A stretch of 64,000 nucleotides of DNA from Candidatus Gastranaerophilales bacterium (lineage in GTDB: Bacteria; Cyanobacteriota; Vampirovibrionia; Gastranaerophilales; Gastranaerophilaceae): positions 79,409-143,408 of the forward strand of contig CALVAN010000003.1 of NCBI GenBank assembly GCA_944325555.1. The letters are read 5' to 3'. Shown in pieces: positions 43,757-52,769 of the stretch (positions are counted from its first letter, which is position 1; every line of letters begins with the position of its first letter). Both the position numbers and the translations under genes were made by a program. The notes under the pieces were generated by a model. The model saw only the letters and a list, made by a program, of their open reading frames with translations, searched no databases and was not told where the DNA came from.

Positions 43757-44353
43757 TTACATAGGATAATTAGCCGCAGTGTAATCTTCCTGCTGCTGGC
43801 TCTGCATTTGTGCATTGCTGTTTGAACCGGCGCTTGTTTTAAGTTTTTCCAAATACAATTGACCGTTTTTAACAATAGTCTGGAGCTGTGTTAAATCACC
43901 TTCAATATTTGCAAGCACCTGTTCTGCATAGTTTTCGGCACCTTCTTTAATATGGTGGGCTTCGTCTTCTGCCTGCACTTTTATTCTTTTAGCTTCTTCT
44001 ATTGTATTATCTCTGAGCTGCTGGCATTCGGAAAGAACCTGTTCTTTAATTCTTTCCGCTTCTCTTTGAACCTGTCCGAGCAGTTCTGATTCGCTGAGGA
44101 TTTTTTCAGCTTCGTTTCTTGCTTCTGCAATTACTCTTTCTGCACGCTGTTGAGCTTCAAGCTGAATTTCTTCACGTCTTCTTAAAATAGATTCCGCTTC
44201 TTTTATATCTTCGGGGATAGAAGCATCTATTCGGTCTAAAATGGCTTCCATCTCTGAACTTTTAACCATGACAAAACCCGGCAGGAAATGGAACCCCTTG
44301 TCTAATATTAAATTGGCTCTGCCTAAGAGTTCTTTAATTCTAAGTTGTGTCAT
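43757..44353 (-). CDS. Coiled-coil protein, DivIVA/ATP-synthase-b-like
   Basis: The 198-residue protein has a short N-terminal domain (1-55; LILDKGFHFLPGFVMVKSSEMEAILDRI) and a long coiled coil (about 55-180) rich in Glu, Ala and Arg (RAERVIAEARNEAEKILSESE), ending in a Gln/Asn-rich tail. Similar proteins sit next to coaD in Cyanobacteria and are annotated as DivIVA- or ATP synthase b-like. A scaffolding role in division or at the membrane is inference. It follows coaD by 18 bases on the same strand. Confidence 0.75.
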   Translation of the reverse strand: MTQLRIKELLGRANLILDKGFHFLPGFVMVKSSEMEAILDRIDASIPEDIKEAESILRRREEIQLEAQQRAERVIAEARNEAEKILSESELLGQVQREAERIKEQVLSECQQLRDNTIEEAKRIKVQAEDEAHHIKEGAENYAEQVLANIEGDLTQLQTIVKNGQLYLEKLKTSAGSNSNAQMQSQQQEDYTAANYPM

Positions 44354-44371
44354 AATTGTTTTTACCTTTCG

Positions 44372-44851
44372 TTATATATTATTAAAATATTTTACCACAC
44401 TTTCGGGAACAAATTTCGAAATGTCCCCGCCGTATTTTGCAATTTCTTTAACAGTGCTTGAGGAAATAAAGTTGTATTTTGGTTTTGTTATTAGAAATAC
44501 GGTAGTAATGTTTGGAGCAAGCGAGTTATTTGTCTGTGACAACTGCATTTCGTATTCAAAATCAGATACAGCCCTCAACCCTCTGATTAAAATATCAGAA
44601 CCAACCTGCTTTGCATATTCGATAGTAAGACCATCAAAGCTGTCCACTTCGACATTATCCAGATCCATCTCTTTTAAAGCATCTTTTATCAGAGCAACTC
44701 TGTCTTCTGTCGGCAGCAGACCTTTCTTGGCATCATTTTTAAGAACGGCAATAATCACTCTGTCAAACATCTTTGATGCTTTGTGCAGAACATCCAAGTG
44801 ACCTTTTGTTATAGGATCAAAACTTCCGGGATATATTGCTGTTTTTTTCAT
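44372..44851 (-). CDS. coaD: Phosphopantetheine adenylyltransferase
   Basis: The 159-residue protein has the nucleotidyltransferase start AIYPGSFDPITKGHLDVL with the T15-x-G-H18 motif, RGLRAVSDFEYEMQLSQTN and the C-terminal ISSSTVKEIAKYGGDIS. It makes dephospho-CoA from phosphopantetheine and ATP. Length is normal. Confidence 0.97.
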   Translation of the reverse strand: MKKTAIYPGSFDPITKGHLDVLHKASKMFDRVIIAVLKNDAKKGLLPTEDRVALIKDALKEMDLDNVEVDSFDGLTIEYAKQVGSDILIRGLRAVSDFEYEMQLSQTNNSLAPNITTVFLITKPKYNFISSSTVKEIAKYGGDISKFVPESVVKYFNNI

Positions 44852-44963
44852 TTTGTTACCATTTGTATATCTGATAAATATAATTATATTATCTCAATAT
44901 TAAAATATTGCGATTTTATACAGAATTGTTTATTATTGTTACAAATCAATATAATATTTTTGG

Positions 44964-44969
44964 TATAAT
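44964..44969 (+). promoter_or_regulatory. -10 element before the GT2 gene
   Basis: TGGTATAAT, an extended -10 at 44961-44969. It lies downstream of the in-frame ATG at 44908 and so argues that translation starts at the TTG at 45004. Confidence 0.5.
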
Positions 44970-45003
44970 TATTTTTGAGGACACATATACAGAGGACAGA
45001 GGT

Positions 45004-46371
45004 TTGATAGAGAGAATAGTTTTATCTATATTAATTGCTTCTTTATGGTTATTCCTTTTTATATTTCAAAATTTTATGTCTACATTCTGGGCAATAATCT
45101 TTTTGTGTGCATTTATGATTTCGTATGTTGTGTATATGCAAATTGCGTCAAAGCACCAGAAAATAAAACGTAAAAAACAGCCTGATGAGCTAAATTGGAA
45201 TTACAAGCCTTTTGTTACGGTTATGATACCGGCACATAATGAACAGGATGTTATTGAAAAAACTGTTGAAAACATTCTTGAGATGGACTATGAAAAATTC
45301 GAAGTCATTGTTATAGATGATAGAAGTTTGGATAACACTGCAGAAAAACTTAAAGAGCTTGAACAAAAATACGAAAAAGTAACAGCTATGATTCGTGACA
45401 AAGATGCTTTCCCCGGTAAATCGGCTGTTCTTAATGATGCTATGAAAATAGCAAAAGGTGAAGCTATACTTGTTTTTGATGCAGATGCACGTGTAAAACC
45501 CGACTTTTTAACAAAACTCGTTCCGTTGCTAGAAAAAGACAGCGTTGGCGCAGTTCAGGCAAGAAAAGTAATTATAAACAGAGAAGAAAATTTTCTTACC
45601 CGCTGTCAGGATAATGAATATGCACTTGATACTCATTTTCAGGTCGGCAGAGATTCCATTAAAGGAGCGGTTGAATTAAGAGGCAATGGGGAGTTAATAA
45701 AAAGAGAGGCCTTGGAAGATATACATGGCTGGAATAACTACACAATTACCGATGACCTTGATATGTCAACACGACTTCACATAAAGGGATGGGATGTCAG
45801 ATTTTGCGCTGATGTTTGTGTATATGAAGAAGCTGTTGTTAAATTTATACCTCTTCTAAAACAGCGCAGACGTTGGGTTGAAGGCAGTATAAGAAGATAT
45901 CTTGAACATTGCTGGGGGGTATTATTTTCTAAGGACATGTCTTTGCGGGTAAGTATAGATATGATTGCCTATATTACTGAATTTATATTACCTTTTTGGA
46001 TGATTTCGGAAATTTGTTTTCAGGCATTTAAATATGTAAAAGATTCGCCCAATTGCGTTTCTTCTTCGCTGCTTGTGTCGGTTATGGTTTGTGCCTTTTT
46101 TACAATCGGGCTGCTTTTCAGCGTAAGAAAATACAACCATCTCTCAAGATGGCAAAGCGTTATTCAGGCGGTACAAACCGGTATTTTCTTGTGTTGTGTG
46201 TGGTTTCCGGTTGTAGTATTTATTGTTTTTAAAATTATTTTCTTCAAAAAAACAATGGACTGGGGTAAGACAACGCACGGTGTAACAAAAGTTGCGCAAG
46301 ATCCCGTGTATCCGGATGAACCTTCGAAGGAAGAAGCAAAAGAAGAAGAGTTTGCGCAGCCTATAGCATAG
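45004..46371 (+). CDS. Membrane glycosyltransferase family 2 (processive type)
   Basis: From the TTG at 45004 (AGAGG upstream, promoter at 44964) the product is 455 residues; an in-frame ATG at 44908 precedes the promoter. Two N-terminal spans, then a GT2 domain with VMIPAHNEQDVI, VIDDRS, DADARV, TDDLDMS and the QRRRW motif typical of processive synthases (cellulose, poly-GlcNAc, hyaluronan types), then two to three C-terminal spans. It probably makes an exopolysaccharide or glycolipid at the inner membrane. No PilZ domain or partner gene is nearby. The next gene starts 8 bases after its stop. Confidence 0.87.
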   Translation: MIERIVLSILIASLWLFLFIFQNFMSTFWAIIFLCAFMISYVVYMQIASKHQKIKRKKQPDELNWNYKPFVTVMIPAHNEQDVIEKTVENILEMDYEKFEVIVIDDRSLDNTAEKLKELEQKYEKVTAMIRDKDAFPGKSAVLNDAMKIAKGEAILVFDADARVKPDFLTKLVPLLEKDSVGAVQARKVIINREENFLTRCQDNEYALDTHFQVGRDSIKGAVELRGNGELIKREALEDIHGWNNYTITDDLDMSTRLHIKGWDVRFCADVCVYEEAVVKFIPLLKQRRRWVEGSIRRYLEHCWGVLFSKDMSLRVSIDMIAYITEFILPFWMISEICFQAFKYVKDSPNCVSSSLLVSVMVCAFFTIGLLFSVRKYNHLSRWQSVIQAVQTGIFLCCVWFPVVVFIVFKIIFFKKTMDWGKTTHGVTKVAQDPVYPDEPSKEEAKEEEFAQPIA

Positions 46372-46379
46372 CGGTGATT

Positions 46380-47786
46380 ATGGACGATTCTAAATCTAAA
46401 CCTCAAAAAGAAACAATAAAGGGCGGAGATTTTTTGGAAATTGAACCCCAAAAACTTGTCTATGAGGGAGCTGCTCTTGCAAAACTTGAGGGCTATCCGA
46501 TTTTTATTGAGGGCGCATGCCCCGGGGATAAATTAAAAATAAAAATTACAAAGGCCAATAAAAATTTTGCTGCTGCCGTTATAGAAGAAATAATTGAGCC
46601 TTCCTCACACAGGGTAAAACCGTTTTGTCCGATGCATAATGTTTGCGGCGGCTGTGGTTGGCAGCATATAGATTACGATTTTCAGCTGGAACAAAAAAGA
46701 AATATTGTTGAAGAAAACGTAAAAAAAATTACAGGCGAAGATATAGAAGTAAAGCCCGTTATTGCCTCGCCTGAAACAAGAGCTTTCCGCTCAAAAGTAC
46801 AATATCCGGTTGCACAAACAAAAGTGTCAAAAAGGCTGCTTGCAGGATATTACAAAAAGGGCTCTCATGAACTCGTTAATATAAAATTCTGCCCTATTCA
46901 GCCAAAAATCATCGATAAGATAACGGAGTTTATAAGACAAAATGCTCAGGAACTCGGGATTTCCGGCTACAACGAAAAATTGCACAAAGGTGATTTAAAG
47001 CATATAGTTTACAGATACAGCCGCAGCGAAAATAATTTGATTGTTATTTTCGTTGTAAATGACACGCAGTTAAGAGATAAATTTAAAAAATTATCAAAAA
47101 AATTGACGGACGAATTTGCACATATAAAAGGCTGTCTTATTAATTACAATCCCCAAAAAACAAACCTTATCATGAGCAATGATACGAGAAAAATCACGGG
47201 TGAAAATTTCATTACGGAAAAAATCGGAGATAAAATATTCAAAATTTCTGCGAACAGCTTTTTTCAGGTAAATATCGGTTCTGCTGAAAATATTTTTAAT
47301 ATTGTAAAAGATATAATAAAAAACAATTACAAATATTGCCGTATTTTGGATGCATATTCGGGGGTGTCTAGTTTCGGTATATGGTTGAGCGATGCAGCAA
47401 AAGAGGTTGTGTCCGTAGAAGAAGCACCGAGTGCAACAAAAGACGCAGCGGAAAATGTAAAGCTTAATAATGTTACAAACCTCACTGCCCTGAACGGAGA
47501 TGCAAAAAAGATTTTTGAAGAATTGATTGCTCGGGGACAGAAGTTCGATGTTACGGTTTTAGACCCGCCAAGAAAGGGCTGTGAGAGGGAATCTCTTGAT
47601 TATGCCGTTAAATTGAGCGAGAGGGCAATAATTTATGTTTCCTGCAATCCGTCTACACTAGCACGTGATTTAAAATACCTGCATGAAAACGGGTTTAAAA
47701 CCAAATATATTCAGCCCGTTGATATGTTTTGCCATTCTTATCATATAGAATCCGTTGCATGGCTTGAGAAAAATTCTTTTATATAG
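46380..47786 (+). CDS. RlmD/TrmA-family 23S rRNA (uracil-5-)methyltransferase
   Basis: Start ATG 46380 (GTG at 46374 possible). The 468-residue protein has an N-terminal TRAM domain, a 4Fe-4S motif CPMHNVCGGCGW (Cys at about 83, 89, 92), and a SAM-binding C-terminal domain with LDAYSGVSSFGIWL, DPPRKGC (catalytic region) and YVSCNPSTLARDL. It methylates uridine at C5 in 23S rRNA; which position (747 or 1939) cannot be told. As tRNA U54 is covered by TrmFO, an rRNA target is likely. Confidence 0.9.
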   Translation: MDDSKSKPQKETIKGGDFLEIEPQKLVYEGAALAKLEGYPIFIEGACPGDKLKIKITKANKNFAAAVIEEIIEPSSHRVKPFCPMHNVCGGCGWQHIDYDFQLEQKRNIVEENVKKITGEDIEVKPVIASPETRAFRSKVQYPVAQTKVSKRLLAGYYKKGSHELVNIKFCPIQPKIIDKITEFIRQNAQELGISGYNEKLHKGDLKHIVYRYSRSENNLIVIFVVNDTQLRDKFKKLSKKLTDEFAHIKGCLINYNPQKTNLIMSNDTRKITGENFITEKIGDKIFKISANSFFQVNIGSAENIFNIVKDIIKNNYKYCRILDAYSGVSSFGIWLSDAAKEVVSVEEAPSATKDAAENVKLNNVTNLTALNGDAKKIFEELIARGQKFDVTVLDPPRKGCERESLDYAVKLSERAIIYVSCNPSTLARDLKYLHENGFKTKYIQPVDMFCHSYHIESVAWLEKNSFI

Positions 47787-47933
47787 TGCGTCTGGTTTGT
47801 TATTTATTTCCGTAATCGAATTGCATAACATATACAAGAATAATGCCAAGATTTTACCGTCAGGTGGCATATTATTTTTAAAATGCCGGTTCATTTTAAG
47901 TAAATTTTCTTTATTTCAAACAAAATAATTCTG

Positions 47934-47949
47934 CTTATTGTACAATAAG
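47934..47949. promoter_or_regulatory. Perfect 16-bp palindrome upstream of the TPR gene
   Basis: CTTATTGTACAATAAG is fully self-complementary and centred 31 bases before the TTG start at 47973. It could be an operator; no regulator is known. Confidence 0.35.
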
Positions 47950-47972
47950 TATGGATATAACGAGGTGATATT

Positions 47973-49757
47973 TTGAATAGAGAAGAAATTTTGAATAAAG
48001 CCAACGAGCTGATTGGCGAGAAAAATTTTACGGATGCAAAAACGGTTATTGAAGCTTATATCAACGATACTCAGGATACTTCCGTTGAGGTTGAAAAAAC
48101 TCTCGGGCTTTGTAATGTCAATCTTGGCAATAACAAAGAAGCAAAAGACAATTTTGAAAAGGTTGTTGAGCAGAACAATGATGATGCAACAGCCTGGTTT
48201 TACCTCGGTATGATTTATGAGGATCTTAACGAACTTGAAAAATCTCAGTCTGCATACGAAAGAGTTATTGTTTTAAGAGAAGATTACAAAGATGCATACA
48301 AAAACCTCGGCGTGCTGCACTTAAAATTAAAAAACAATGATACTTCAATAGAGTTTGCACAAAAAGCACTATCTTTTGATGATCAGGACTATCAGGTGTA
48401 CTACATTATCGGAACTGCTTATACGGCAAAAAAAGAATACGAGAAAGCAGTTGAGTTTTTGAAAAAAGGGATAGCGCTTAAACCTGAACATCCTTTGATG
48501 TATAACAATCTTGGCTCTTGCTATCTGGCATTAAAAAAGATAAAGGATGCCCAAAAAACTTTTGAAAAAGCTGTAGAGTTAGATTCTAACAACGCAACCA
48601 GCTATTATAACCTTGCAACATCCTTGCAATTGCAGCAAAAACATAAAGAAGCTTTTGAGATTTTTGAAAAAGCTTACAATTTAGACCCCACTGAATTCCA
48701 TCTTTCTGCAGCGGCTGTAGCAGCAATAAATGCTGATGAGTGGGAAAAGGCAATAACTTATTATCAAAAACTTATTGTCTTGCACCCCGAAAAACAGAAT
48801 TTTCAATATAACCTTGCCTGTGCATACCATGCTCTTGGCAAATATAATGAAGCAATAAGGCTGCTTGCTCAGCTAGTTACACTGAATCCTAAATCTATCT
48901 CGATGGGGAAAATGCTTGCTGATTGCTACGAAAAAACAGGCAACAACGAGCTTGCCAAAAAAGTTTATACCAATATGATAAGGCTCGGCAAAATACCGCC
49001 TGATATTTATTATAACTATGCGCTTTTGTGTATGAAAACGGGTGATAAAGATAAAGCAGAAACCATTTTTAAAAAGGTAATTCAGCTTGACCCTAAAAAC
49101 GGCTTGGCGCACAAGGATTTAGGTGTCGTTTATCTTTCACAAAGACTGTTTGACTATGCAAAAGATGAGTTTTTGACAGCTTTTGAGCTGGAACCTGAAA
49201 ACCCGTCAGTTGTGTTTGAGCTTGCTAATTTTTATCAGGTAATGAACGACTATAAAACAGCCGCAGGGTATTACGAAAAAGCTTTTGAACTGGACAAAAG
49301 CTCTATGGATATAAGTATTTTTAGAGCTTTGAATTACCTTAAAATGAATGAAATCGACAAGTCGCTTGAGCTGTTTTTGGAAGCGATGAAAAAATTCCCT
49401 TCACAATATTTGATTTTGTTCAATATAGGTTTAATCTATTACCAAAAAGGGAACTACGATGCTGCTAAGGAGTTTTTGTCGGACGCCTACAGCCTGTATC
49501 AGGACCCTGAGATTATGAACGTTCTTGCTCTGACCTTCTTTGAACTTAAAGAATATGACAATGCACGTAATCTTGCGCTTAAACTGGCGGACAAATACCC
49601 TGATAACATAAATATACTGCTTTTGCTGGCTAAGATATATATTGAAACTGCAGATGCCAAAAATTCGGTTGAGTATCTTGAAAAGATATTGAAAATATTT
49701 CCGGAACAGCCTGAAGCAAAAGAACTGTATGAAAAAATTAAAGGAGTAAGCAAATAA
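47973..49757 (+). CDS. Large cytoplasmic TPR protein
   Basis: The 594-residue protein consists almost entirely of about 16 tetratricopeptide repeats (e.g. ATAWFYLGMIYEDLNELEKSQ, PLMYNNLGSCYLALKKIKDA). There is no signal peptide or span. The TTG start is supported by an AGGTGA ribosome site 6-7 bases upstream; no ATG is better placed. Its stop overlaps the ATG of queD, so the two are coupled, though a functional link is not obvious. Confidence 0.88.
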   Translation: MNREEILNKANELIGEKNFTDAKTVIEAYINDTQDTSVEVEKTLGLCNVNLGNNKEAKDNFEKVVEQNNDDATAWFYLGMIYEDLNELEKSQSAYERVIVLREDYKDAYKNLGVLHLKLKNNDTSIEFAQKALSFDDQDYQVYYIIGTAYTAKKEYEKAVEFLKKGIALKPEHPLMYNNLGSCYLALKKIKDAQKTFEKAVELDSNNATSYYNLATSLQLQQKHKEAFEIFEKAYNLDPTEFHLSAAAVAAINADEWEKAITYYQKLIVLHPEKQNFQYNLACAYHALGKYNEAIRLLAQLVTLNPKSISMGKMLADCYEKTGNNELAKKVYTNMIRLGKIPPDIYYNYALLCMKTGDKDKAETIFKKVIQLDPKNGLAHKDLGVVYLSQRLFDYAKDEFLTAFELEPENPSVVFELANFYQVMNDYKTAAGYYEKAFELDKSSMDISIFRALNYLKMNEIDKSLELFLEAMKKFPSQYLILFNIGLIYYQKGNYDAAKEFLSDAYSLYQDPEIMNVLALTFFELKEYDNARNLALKLADKYPDNINILLLLAKIYIETADAKNSVEYLEKILKIFPEQPEAKELYEKIKGVSK

Positions 49758-50122
49758 TGTACGAATTAAAGGTTATAAGCTCATTTTCGGCAGCACATCA
49801 CCTTTTGAACTACGAGGGTGAATGCGAAAACCAGCACGGACATAATTGGAAGGTAGAGGTTTACATTACGGGTGAAAATCTCGATAAATCCAATATTCTT
49901 GTGGATTTTAAGGTTTTAAAACGTGAACTTAAAAAAGTATTGGACAGACTTGATCACAAAGATATTAACGAGCTTGAAGAGTTTAAAAATATAAGCCCGA
50001 GCAGCGAAATACTTGCAAAATTTATTTATGATGAAATGAACAAGGTTTTCCCTCAGGTGTCAAAAGTTGGAGTTTGGGAAAATGAAAACTCTTGTTCTAT
50101 GTATTATGAAAGATGGAATTAG
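49757..50122 (+). CDS. queD: 6-carboxy-tetrahydropterin synthase (QueD/PTPS family)
   Basis: The 121-residue protein has the zinc ligands H15, H27, H29 (FSAAHHLLNYEGECENQHGHNW), Cys23 in the catalytic CxxxHGH pattern and LDHKDINEL, with E in the C-terminal WENENS. This fits QueD, step two of queuosine precursor synthesis. No queC or queE is nearby. It starts at the overlapping A of the TPR stop, and uppP follows 24 bases later. Confidence 0.9.
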   Translation: MYELKVISSFSAAHHLLNYEGECENQHGHNWKVEVYITGENLDKSNILVDFKVLKRELKKVLDRLDHKDINELEEFKNISPSSEILAKFIYDEMNKVFPQVSKVGVWENENSCSMYYERWN

Positions 50123-50146
50123 ATAAAATAAAGGCGAGATAGGATA

Positions 50147-50992
50147 ATGAATTTAATACAGGCAATTATTATGGGGTTGATGCAGGGGCTGACAGAATTT
50201 TTACCGGTTTCAAGCTCGGGGCATCTTGTTTTAACTTCGAGTTTGTACAAATATTTTACGCACAAGGATTTTGTAACAGGCAGCAGTGAAGAGGTAATTT
50301 TTGATATAGTGCTGCATCTGGGCACCTTGCTTGCCGTATGTTTGTATTTTAAAGATGACATTATCAAAATTACAAAAGCTTTCTTTAGTGCTTGTATAAA
50401 GAGAGATTTCTCTGATCCGGAAGCAAAACTTGCCTGCTTTATACTTTTGGGTACGGTGTTTACGGTTCTTGTAGCTTATCCTTTGAAAATAGTATCAGAG
50501 AGTTTAATCAGCCTGCCTTATATAGTTGGTATATTTATTTTCTTAACGGGCTGGATTCTGTTCCTTGGCGAGTGGGCTGCAGAAAAAAAGAAAACCAAAA
50601 TTGATAAAGTCGATTTAAAAACTGCGATAATCATCGGTCTTGCTCAGGGTATTGCCTCAATACCAGGAATCTCCCGTTCCGGTTCAACAATTTCTACCGG
50701 CATATTTTTAGGTCTGGACAGAGTTGCTTGTGCAAGATACTCTTTTCTGTTAAGTTTGCCGATTATTGTCGGGGCATCAATTTTTTATCCTATATTGGAG
50801 CTTGATTTGCATCAGATGATGAATTTTAACTGGCTTGCTTTTGGTGTAGGTTTTGTTATCTCATTTATTTCCGGTTATTTTTGTATAAAATATTTCCTGA
50901 AATTTCTGGGTAAACACTCGATGAAAATTTTTGCATACTACTGCTGGGCAGCAGGTTTGTTTATGTTTGTATTTTTCAAGTTTTTTGTGTAA
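50147..50992 (+). CDS. uppP: Undecaprenyl-diphosphatase UppP (BacA)
   Basis: The 281-residue membrane protein has both family motifs: GLMQGLTEFLPVSSSGHLVL at the N-terminus and QGIASIPGISRSGSTISTGI near residue 165, with about eight spans. It recycles undecaprenyl pyrophosphate for peptidoglycan and O-antigen synthesis. Length is normal. Confidence 0.97.
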   Translation: MNLIQAIIMGLMQGLTEFLPVSSSGHLVLTSSLYKYFTHKDFVTGSSEEVIFDIVLHLGTLLAVCLYFKDDIIKITKAFFSACIKRDFSDPEAKLACFILLGTVFTVLVAYPLKIVSESLISLPYIVGIFIFLTGWILFLGEWAAEKKKTKIDKVDLKTAIIIGLAQGIASIPGISRSGSTISTGIFLGLDRVACARYSFLLSLPIIVGASIFYPILELDLHQMMNFNWLAFGVGFVISFISGYFCIKYFLKFLGKHSMKIFAYYCWAAGLFMFVFFKFFV

Positions 50993-51004
50993 ATAATACA
51001 AAAC

Positions 51005-51032
51005 AAAAAGCCGAAATTATTTTCGGCTTTTT
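51005..51032. terminator. Bidirectional terminator
   Basis: AAAAAGCCGAAA-TTAT-TTTCGGCTTTTT, 12 bp, between uppP and the convergent 51056 gene. Confidence 0.9.
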
Positions 51033-51055
51033 GAAAATTCAAGTTTTTTAATTTA

Positions 51056-51826
51056 TTATACTCTGATTTTTGAGGCCCATTTTTGTACAAAATTCCAGGC
51101 TCTTTGAATATTCTTTTCTGCTGTTGCAAGTGGAATTTCTCCGCTTTTTGCATATTTTGTTGCAAGATCCTGAATTTTGGAAAATTTGGACAGTTTATCA
51201 AATACCGCTTTTCCCGCAGCATCTACGGGTTTGTTTTTCTTTAACAGTGTTTTTAAAGGCGGAGTGTAAGTACCGAGCGCATCCTGTGCTATAACCATGC
51301 CGGGTTTAAGTTTTATCGGAGCCGTTCCTGCTTTTGCAGCTTCTGAGGTCAGCACGTGTGTCATACCTTTTGTCGGGATTGTTACACCAATATTTGCATC
51401 TTTGATTGCGGTATATTTTGCTCCCGGTTTTCTTAATTTGCCTATAAGGTATTCTCCTGTTTTTGCATCTCTGTGAGTGCTTTCCATTAGGGCAACATCA
51501 ACGCTTCCCGCCTGGTCAAGCAGGGTTGTTCTTCCCATTTTCTTTGCGGCATCCTGCCATCTTTTGTCCATATAATCTATAGGCTGCTGTCCATAGGTCA
51601 TTCTAAGCTCACCGGGCTGCATTTTATAATCAGTACCGGCGCCGCCCCAACGGTTAGGGATGGTTGTCGGTTTGTCCAAAACCTCTATTAAAGTCGTTGT
51701 TTTGCCGTCACCGGCATGAAAATTAACCGCTTTATCCAGAGCCTCTTTACTGCCCGGACCGATTACACCGTTACCATACTTGTTGTATCCCTGATGCGGG
51801 ATTGCCTGCCATAAATATTGGGACAT
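51056..51826 (-). CDS. Protein of unknown function
   Basis: The 256-residue soluble protein starts MSQYLWQAIPHQGYNKYGNGV and has no recognised domain, signal peptide or span. A central region (about 125-200) with MTHVLTSEAAKAGTAPIKLKPGMVIAQDA looks beta-rich; the C-terminal 50 residues are basic and helical. A near-perfect AGGAGG lies 5 bases before the ATG, suggesting strong translation. It is monocistronic. Confidence 0.7.
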   Translation of the reverse strand: MSQYLWQAIPHQGYNKYGNGVIGPGSKEALDKAVNFHAGDGKTTTLIEVLDKPTTIPNRWGGAGTDYKMQPGELRMTYGQQPIDYMDKRWQDAAKKMGRTTLLDQAGSVDVALMESTHRDAKTGEYLIGKLRKPGAKYTAIKDANIGVTIPTKGMTHVLTSEAAKAGTAPIKLKPGMVIAQDALGTYTPPLKTLLKKNKPVDAAGKAVFDKLSKFSKIQDLATKYAKSGEIPLATAEKNIQRAWNFVQKWASKIRV

Positions 51827-52069
51827 AAAACCTCCTAGCTGTTACACCTACTTTTTTAATAAAGTCATTTTTTCGAAATATTTTGCTAATAATTGGAAAA
51901 TTGAGGGTATCATTCTTACCTGTTAACCGTGTTTTATTTAGTAATAATAAGCCGCTACGTTGGTTTACATTTCTTAACAAAATCCTCTCTTTATACGATG
52001 TAAAACAGCAAAATTTTTTGCAAAATATAATTACTTAATAAGGCTTAAAAAGTCGGGAGAGGTTAAAAA

Positions 52070-52507
52070 ATGGTAGGAGCAATAGGTTCGATATCAAGCA
52101 GTATCTATCAATACCAGCTTACAATGCCTGATGTAACCCAAACATCACAGGCATCAAGTTTTGAAGAGCTTGTATCCAACGGGAAAGTAGAAAATCCCTC
52201 GGCAGAAAGCTCATCTGCTTCAGTTTCTGCAGCTGGCGGCTCATCTTCCTCGAGCAGTTCAAACAGCGAGATGGACTTGAACAACGACGGGCAGGTTACA
52301 TCGGACGAGGTTATCCGCTACATGCAGATGCAAATGCTCGATAAAATGTCAGAACAGATGAGTTCCGAGGACGGAGCTTTTGAGATGGGCCGGCAGGGCA
52401 CCCAGCAAAGCGGTATTGAGGAATTTCAAACAAAACAGGCTGCAAATGCTTATCGGGCGAATCAAGATTCGTTAATTGATATGATTACATCAAGCTTTAT
52501 GGCTTAA
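52070..52507 (+). CDS. Small Ser-rich protein with an EF-hand-like calcium site
   Basis: The 145-residue acidic protein has a Ser/Ala linker (46-66) and one calcium-loop motif DLNNDGQVTSDE (69-80, DxNxDGxVxxxE), followed by a Met/Gln-rich region (MQMQMLDKMSEQM). No signal peptide is visible. It resembles in plan the two-EF-hand protein at 62735 and the acidic protein at 61633. GAGAGG lies 8 bases before the ATG. Confidence 0.72.
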   Translation: MVGAIGSISSSIYQYQLTMPDVTQTSQASSFEELVSNGKVENPSAESSSASVSAAGGSSSSSSSNSEMDLNNDGQVTSDEVIRYMQMQMLDKMSEQMSSEDGAFEMGRQGTQQSGIEEFQTKQAANAYRANQDSLIDMITSSFMA

Positions 52508-52617
52508 TCTTCACACGGTAAACCCAACTATAAAACAAAAAGTAACCGTTTAACGGCTGCTGGACTTGGTTAGGCGGTCTAAACAGGAATGATTTATATT
52601 TAAAAGAGAAAATCAGG

Positions 52618-52641
52618 CAAAAAAAAAGACCTTTCGGTCTT
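52618..52641 (-). terminator. Terminator of small RNA B
   Basis: Stem AAGACC-TTTC-GGTCTT; minus-strand side is followed by nine or more T. Confidence 0.8.
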
Positions 52642-52735
52642 AAACATTGTGTGATTCCTCGTGTGTGGTAGATTTTCTCGTCTCTAATTTTTATCCTCGT
52701 ATATATATAAAGTATAGATAAAGAAAATAATTGCC
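52618..52735 (-). ncRNA. Candidate small RNA B with upstream bipartite element
   Basis: Minus strand blocks GGCAATTATTT (52735-52725), exactly 9 bases, and ATACTTTATATATATACGAG (52715-52696) match locus A (27799-28020). They are followed by a 16-base block shared with A (52667-52652, CACGAGGAATCA inside) and a terminator AAGACC/GGTCTT (52626-52641) with a T-run. The transcript would be about 80 nt. It lies between convergent genes, so it does not lead into any minus-strand gene. Confidence 0.6.
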
Positions 52736-52769
52736 ACATAAAGGATATATTGTTAAGAAATATTAACTT

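Noticed and set aside
44908..45003. Upstream 32-codon N-terminal extension of the GT2 gene
   Set aside because: The ATG lies upstream of the likely -10 (44964-44969), and a TTG with AGAGG fits better.
52638..52660. Tiny frame starting after GAGGA in small RNA B
   Set aside because: The ATG is absent in locus A, and the frame would run through the terminator.
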